NCBI GenBank assembly: GCA_025936195.1
Contig: JAICTW010000111.1
Span: 1-7,437 of the forward strand
DNA: 7,437 bases
DNA from: Flavisolibacter sp.
GTDB lineage: Bacteria; Bacteroidota; Bacteroidia; Chitinophagales; Chitinophagaceae
Direction: 5' to 3'
In this document: positions 5,690 to 7,437 of the stretch, one piece after another
Layout: each line of letters starts with the position of its first letter
Position numbering within the stretch: position 1 is the first letter of the stretch
Position numbers and translations under genes: made by a program
The notes under the pieces: generated by a model
The model's input: the letters and a program-made list of their open reading frames with translations, nothing else
Told to the model about the DNA's origin: nothing
The model's database searches: none

Positions 5690-6193
5690 ATCTTCTTCGT
5701 TGATCATTTGTTCAGCATCAAAGTCTCTTTGGAAGTGATTTTGTTCAAGAACTTTGATGGAACGTAAATTCTGTGCCATTGTCCATGCTTCAATGGTTGT
5801 AAGTTGCAAGGTTTTGAAGCCATACTCAATTACGCCGGCTAATGCTTCACAAATAATTCCTCTCCTTTGAAATTGTGGAAGCAATTCATAGCCTGTTTCT
5901 GCTTTGTCTTTTTGATCAGAGAAATTCCAAAGGCAAACGGTTCCGCAAAGTTTAGATTGGCCCTCTAAACAAATGGCCCAATAGAGAGACTGATTTTCCC
6001 TTATACCAAAATTTATTTTGTTGATGAAATCTTTTGCGTCTTTAATGGATTCGGCTTTCGGACGATTGAGGTATTTGTTCACACCATCATCGGACCGGAG
6101 TGTAAATATTTCAGGGGCATCATTCAGGTTCAATTCACGCAAAAGCAGGCGTTCCGTTGATAAAACAGGAAAGGGAGTGAAGCAAAGCGGCAT
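5639..6193 (-). CDS. GNAT family N-acetyltransferase (RimJ/RimL-like)
   Basis: Starting at the ATG at 6191-6193 this is a 184-residue protein; the adjacent upstream TTG would add only one residue. The N-terminus, FPVLSTERLLLREL (8-21), followed by DAPEIFTLRSD (25-35), is the classic opening of RimJ/RimL-type acetyltransferases. The acetyl-CoA region is AETGYELLPQFQRRGIICEA (98-117). It corresponds to motif A (Q/RxxGxG/A), with R110-R111-G112-I113-I114, so the last small residue is replaced by Ile. Motif B is N142-LRSIKVLEQNHF. Such enzymes transfer an acetyl group from acetyl-CoA to an amine, such as a protein N-terminus, a small metabolite or an antibiotic, in the cytoplasm. The substrate cannot be inferred. 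It lies 101 nt downstream of the disordered-protein gene on the same strand, and a perfect dyad (6216-6233) sits just upstream of its start. Confidence 0.9.
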   Translation of the reverse strand: MPLCFTPFPVLSTERLLLRELNLNDAPEIFTLRSDDGVNKYLNRPKAESIKDAKDFINKINFGIRENQSLYWAICLEGQSKLCGTVCLWNFSDQKDKAETGYELLPQFQRRGIICEALAGVIEYGFKTLQLTTIEAWTMAQNLRSIKVLEQNHFQRDFDAEQMINEEDKKAGTIIYSSHKTKTN

Positions 6194-6215
6194 CAATAAA
6201 ATTAAGCAATACCGG

Positions 6216-6233
6216 CTTTTGATGAATCAAAAG
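6216..6233. promoter_or_regulatory. Perfect 18-bp dyad upstream of the GNAT gene
   Basis: CTTTTGAT (6216-6223), GA, ATCAAAAG (6226-6233) is a perfect dyad 23 to 40 nt before the GNAT start. It is not followed by a U-tract on the minus strand (GCCGGTA follows), so an operator is more likely than a terminator of the upstream gene. The 9-mer CTTTTGATG recurs at 6767-6775, immediately ahead of the disordered-protein gene start. Confidence 0.45.
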
Positions 6234-6294
6234 AAATAGTTGATGCATATATTTTTCGCGATGATGTTTAGATCGTTTGAGAAGCAGGTGTATG

Positions 6295-6759
6295 TTACCT
6301 GGCTGGTTTATTTTTCTTGCCTGGATCTTTTCCTTTATTGCTCTGCATCGCATCAGAAGATTTTGTAGCATTGCCTGTTTCTTCCCTTCTGTTCTCATCT
6401 GAGAACTGACCTGTGCCGCTGATAAAATTATTTTCTGCGTGGTACAAATGGTCGGAATACATGGAGCCGCCATTTCCTGTGTTCCGGTCCTGCTGATTTA
6501 TATCTTCTATGTTGCCATTGTTTTCTTCTTCGCTGGTTTGATCCTTCTGACCAATATTGCTAAACTGTGTGGGATTGCTTGAAGCACCAAATGTAGATCC
6601 GTTCACGTCTCCCTGGTTGCGTATGCTGTTATTCAAACTGAGGTCATCTTTTTTTGTAAATGCATTGCTGTTATTATCGTGTTCTTTTTGGAATTCCTGT
6701 TTCATGCTTTTTCTTTCATCGCTGCCATTAAAATCAGGCTGTTCATTTCTGTTCTTCAT
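6295..6759 (-). CDS. Asn/Gly-rich intrinsically disordered protein (hydrophilin-like), function unknown
   Basis: Starting at the ATG at 6757-6759 the protein has 154 residues (MKNRNEQPDFNGSDERKSM...). The frame stays open to a TTG at 6948, but those extra 63 codons are Cys/Phe-rich and unlike the rest, so ATG 6759 is chosen. Composition is extreme: about 24 Asn and 14 Gly, many Ser, Gln, Asp, Glu and Lys, no Cys or Trp and few aliphatic residues. No signal peptide, membrane helix or domain is seen. The tail is basic (KGKDPGKKNKPAR). This fits an intrinsically disordered hydrophilin or LEA-like stress protein, which is inference from composition only. Similar short disordered proteins are common in soil Bacteroidota. 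It is followed at 101 nt by the GNAT gene on the same strand. A weak promoter-like ATTG-18 nt-TAATCTTA lies upstream. Confidence 0.68.
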   Translation of the reverse strand: MKNRNEQPDFNGSDERKSMKQEFQKEHDNNSNAFTKKDDLSLNNSIRNQGDVNGSTFGASSNPTQFSNIGQKDQTSEEENNGNIEDINQQDRNTGNGGSMYSDHLYHAENNFISGTGQFSDENRREETGNATKSSDAMQSNKGKDPGKKNKPAR

Positions 6760-6804
6760 AATTGATCTTTTGATGTTAAGATTACTGTCACAACAAATCT
6801 GCCA

Positions 6805-6939
6805 ATGCAGCTGATCTTCCGAAAAGATTTTTATGCCATAGAGTATTCGGAAATTTACGCAGGGAAAAAAGTTGAAGAGTTCGCAGGTTTTCCTATTGAC
6901 AAAAGAACTAAAGGTTACGAACTTAGCAATAGACAGTAA
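6805..6939 (+). CDS. Possible 44-residue small protein, unrecognised
   Basis: An ATG at 6805 opens a 44-codon frame ending in TAA at 6937-6939, beginning MQLIFRKDFYAIEYSEIYAG and ending RTKGYELSNRQ. The composition is balanced (charged, aromatic and Gly residues mixed) and looks more protein-like than the opposite-strand extension over the same bases. The frame remains open upstream to a TGA at 6763 but has no earlier ATG. It would be divergent from the disordered-protein gene, with 45 nt between starts. There is no Shine-Dalgarno and no known motif. It may be a genuine small gene, a remnant of a longer one, or chance. Confidence 0.28.
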   Translation: MQLIFRKDFYAIEYSEIYAGKKVEEFAGFPIDKRTKGYELSNRQ

Positions 6940-7090
6940 GTAATCCAATTTCTAAGAGAACCAATCCAAATCCAGAAAACCAGTTATCCAACAATCCTAT
7001 AAAAACAAGGAGTGATCCTTTGAAAAACTAAAGGCGTCTGTTTCCTTATTGTTAACCAAAAACCAGTTTAAAAAATTGAACGCCTGATAT

Positions 7091-7119
7091 AAAAATCCCT
7101 CAGCAGATGAGGGATTTTT
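7091..7119. terminator. Strong bidirectional intrinsic terminator after the permease gene
   Basis: A perfect stem of 11-12 bp pairs AAAAATCCCTCA (7091-7102) with TGAGGGATTTTT (7108-7119), with loop GCAGA. On the minus strand it runs into TTTTTATATC, giving a U-tract 39 nt after the permease stop at 7158; on the plus strand into TTTTTTATTTC. Confidence 0.88.
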
Positions 7120-7157
7120 TATTTCGTCATAGGAAAACAGATCAAAAGAATTGCTGC

Positions 7158-7437
7158 TTACAAATCTTTTTTGTTGAAGGAACGAAGTGCCAGTAGTACC
7201 GGTACAGCCATCCAAATGAGCATAATGCCCAGTGTATATAAAAGCCCCAGATTGCTACCAAAGAAATCTTTATAAGTGGCGCCGGTATATCCCATTAAAG
7301 CGCTTACATCCATCTGTAGCATCAGGTAAATGCGACCAAGATCAATTGGATTTAACGAGGAGAGAATCAGCGTTATTCTTTCCATTGGATAGTCGCTGAA
7401 TGCAAAGAGTACCGTTAATAGCAATCCATCATAGATC
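7158..7437 (-). CDS. ABC-2 type (NosY-like) transporter permease, C-terminal part (5' end outside window)
   Basis: The minus-strand frame is open from the right edge to a stop at 7158-7160, giving about 92 C-terminal residues. It starts inside a membrane helix (IYDGLLLTVLFAFSDYP), then a conserved extracytoplasmic segment with LSSLNPIDLGRIYLMLQMD, SALMGYTGATYKDFFGS and a final transmembrane helix NLGLLYTLGIMLIWMAVPVL, ending LRSFNKKDL. The NPIDLxR...DxSALMGYTGA...KDFFGS pattern and the RxFxxKDL end are what I know from NosY-like ABC-2 permeases of Bacteroidota, which pair with a separate ATPase (NosF-like) and are linked with copper-site maturation or general export. The partner genes would lie to the right of the window. 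That it is an ABC-2 permease is fairly sure; the NosY assignment and substrate are tentative. A strong terminator follows. Confidence 0.75.
   Translation of the reverse strand, partial: IYDGLLLTVLFAFSDYPMERITLILSSLNPIDLGRIYLMLQMDVSALMGYTGATYKDFFGSNLGLLYTLGIMLIWMAVPVLLALRSFNKKDL

Larger units (their letters stand above)
6760..7157. other. 398-base region with at most one tiny gene
   Basis: Apart from the possible 44-residue ORF (6805-6939) and the terminator at 7091-7119, I see no gene here. An inverted repeat AGGCGT (7032-7037)/ACGCCT (7080-7085) lies beside the terminator. On the minus strand 6923-7027 is open without an ATG and would encode a very hydrophobic peptide; I regard this as weak (see findings). 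No RNA gene was recognised. Confidence 0.55.

Noticed and set aside
6135..6473. 112-residue minus-strand frame spanning the GNAT/disordered-protein junction
   Set aside because: It overlaps two better genes in another frame and crosses the dyad; no family resemblance.
6760..6948. N-terminal extension of the disordered protein to a TTG start at 6948 (217 residues)
   Set aside because: The added 63 residues are rich in Cys, Phe and Ile, unlike the Asn/Gly-rich body, and a good ATG exists at 6759.
6997..7215. 72-residue minus-strand frame
   Set aside because: It starts within the permease gene in another frame and runs through the strong terminator hairpin at 7091-7119.
1..7437. CRISPR array, insertion sequence, toxin-antitoxin or phage-defence system
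   Set aside because: No regularly spaced repeats, transposase, terminal inverted repeats or recognisable defence domains were found on either strand.

Overview
The window looks like chromosomal DNA of a Bacteroidota member, most likely Chitinophagia/Chitinophagaceae-like. The evidence is a secreted protease ending in a type IX secretion (Por) C-terminal sorting domain, A-rich translation starts mostly without strong Shine-Dalgarno sequences, promoter-like TAnnTTT(G/T) boxes, moderate G+C by eye, and a dicluster ferredoxin next to a KorA-type 2-oxoacid:ferredoxin oxidoreductase. The family placement is inference from protein style only; no marker gene is present.

Layout, left to right. Positions 1-859 (minus strand) hold a ferredoxin gene and, 25 nt downstream, the first 162 codons of a 2-oxoacid:ferredoxin oxidoreductase alpha subunit that runs off the left edge. 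Positions 1007-1441 (plus) hold a small FMN-binding split-barrel protein of the PNPOx-like/YhbP type, ending at a strong hairpin at 1486-1515 that can stop transcription from both sides. Positions 1625-3766 (minus) encode a 713-residue secreted M43-like (pappalysin/cytophagalysin) zinc metalloprotease with a T9SS tail. Behind its promoter is a small exported beta-rich protein (3891-4397, minus). Positions 4609-5082 (plus) encode a VOC/PhnB-like protein with its own terminator at 5099-5123. The next 305 bases carry no convincing gene.

Positions 5388-5642 (plus) hold an unrecognised 84-residue protein whose stop codon overlaps the stop codon of a convergent GNAT acetyltransferase (5639-6193, minus). 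Positions 6295-6759 (minus) encode an Asn/Gly-rich, Cys- and Trp-free disordered protein resembling a hydrophilin. About 400 bases follow that hold at most one very small ORF (6805-6939, plus). They end in a strong bidirectional terminator (7091-7119) serving the ABC-2 type permease (7158-7437, minus) that enters from the right edge.

The genes do not form one pathway. The only clear functional unit is ferredoxin plus KorA (electron acceptor plus reductive/oxidative 2-oxoacid enzyme). The rest are single-gene units typical of Bacteroidota housekeeping and accessory space. I see no mobile element, CRISPR array, tRNA, rRNA or defence system. The points most worth a second look are the hydrophilin-like protein and the perfect 18-bp dyad between it and the GNAT gene, the unrecognised 84-residue CxxC protein, a possible cysteine switch in the protease, and some small ORFs or remnants in the gaps.
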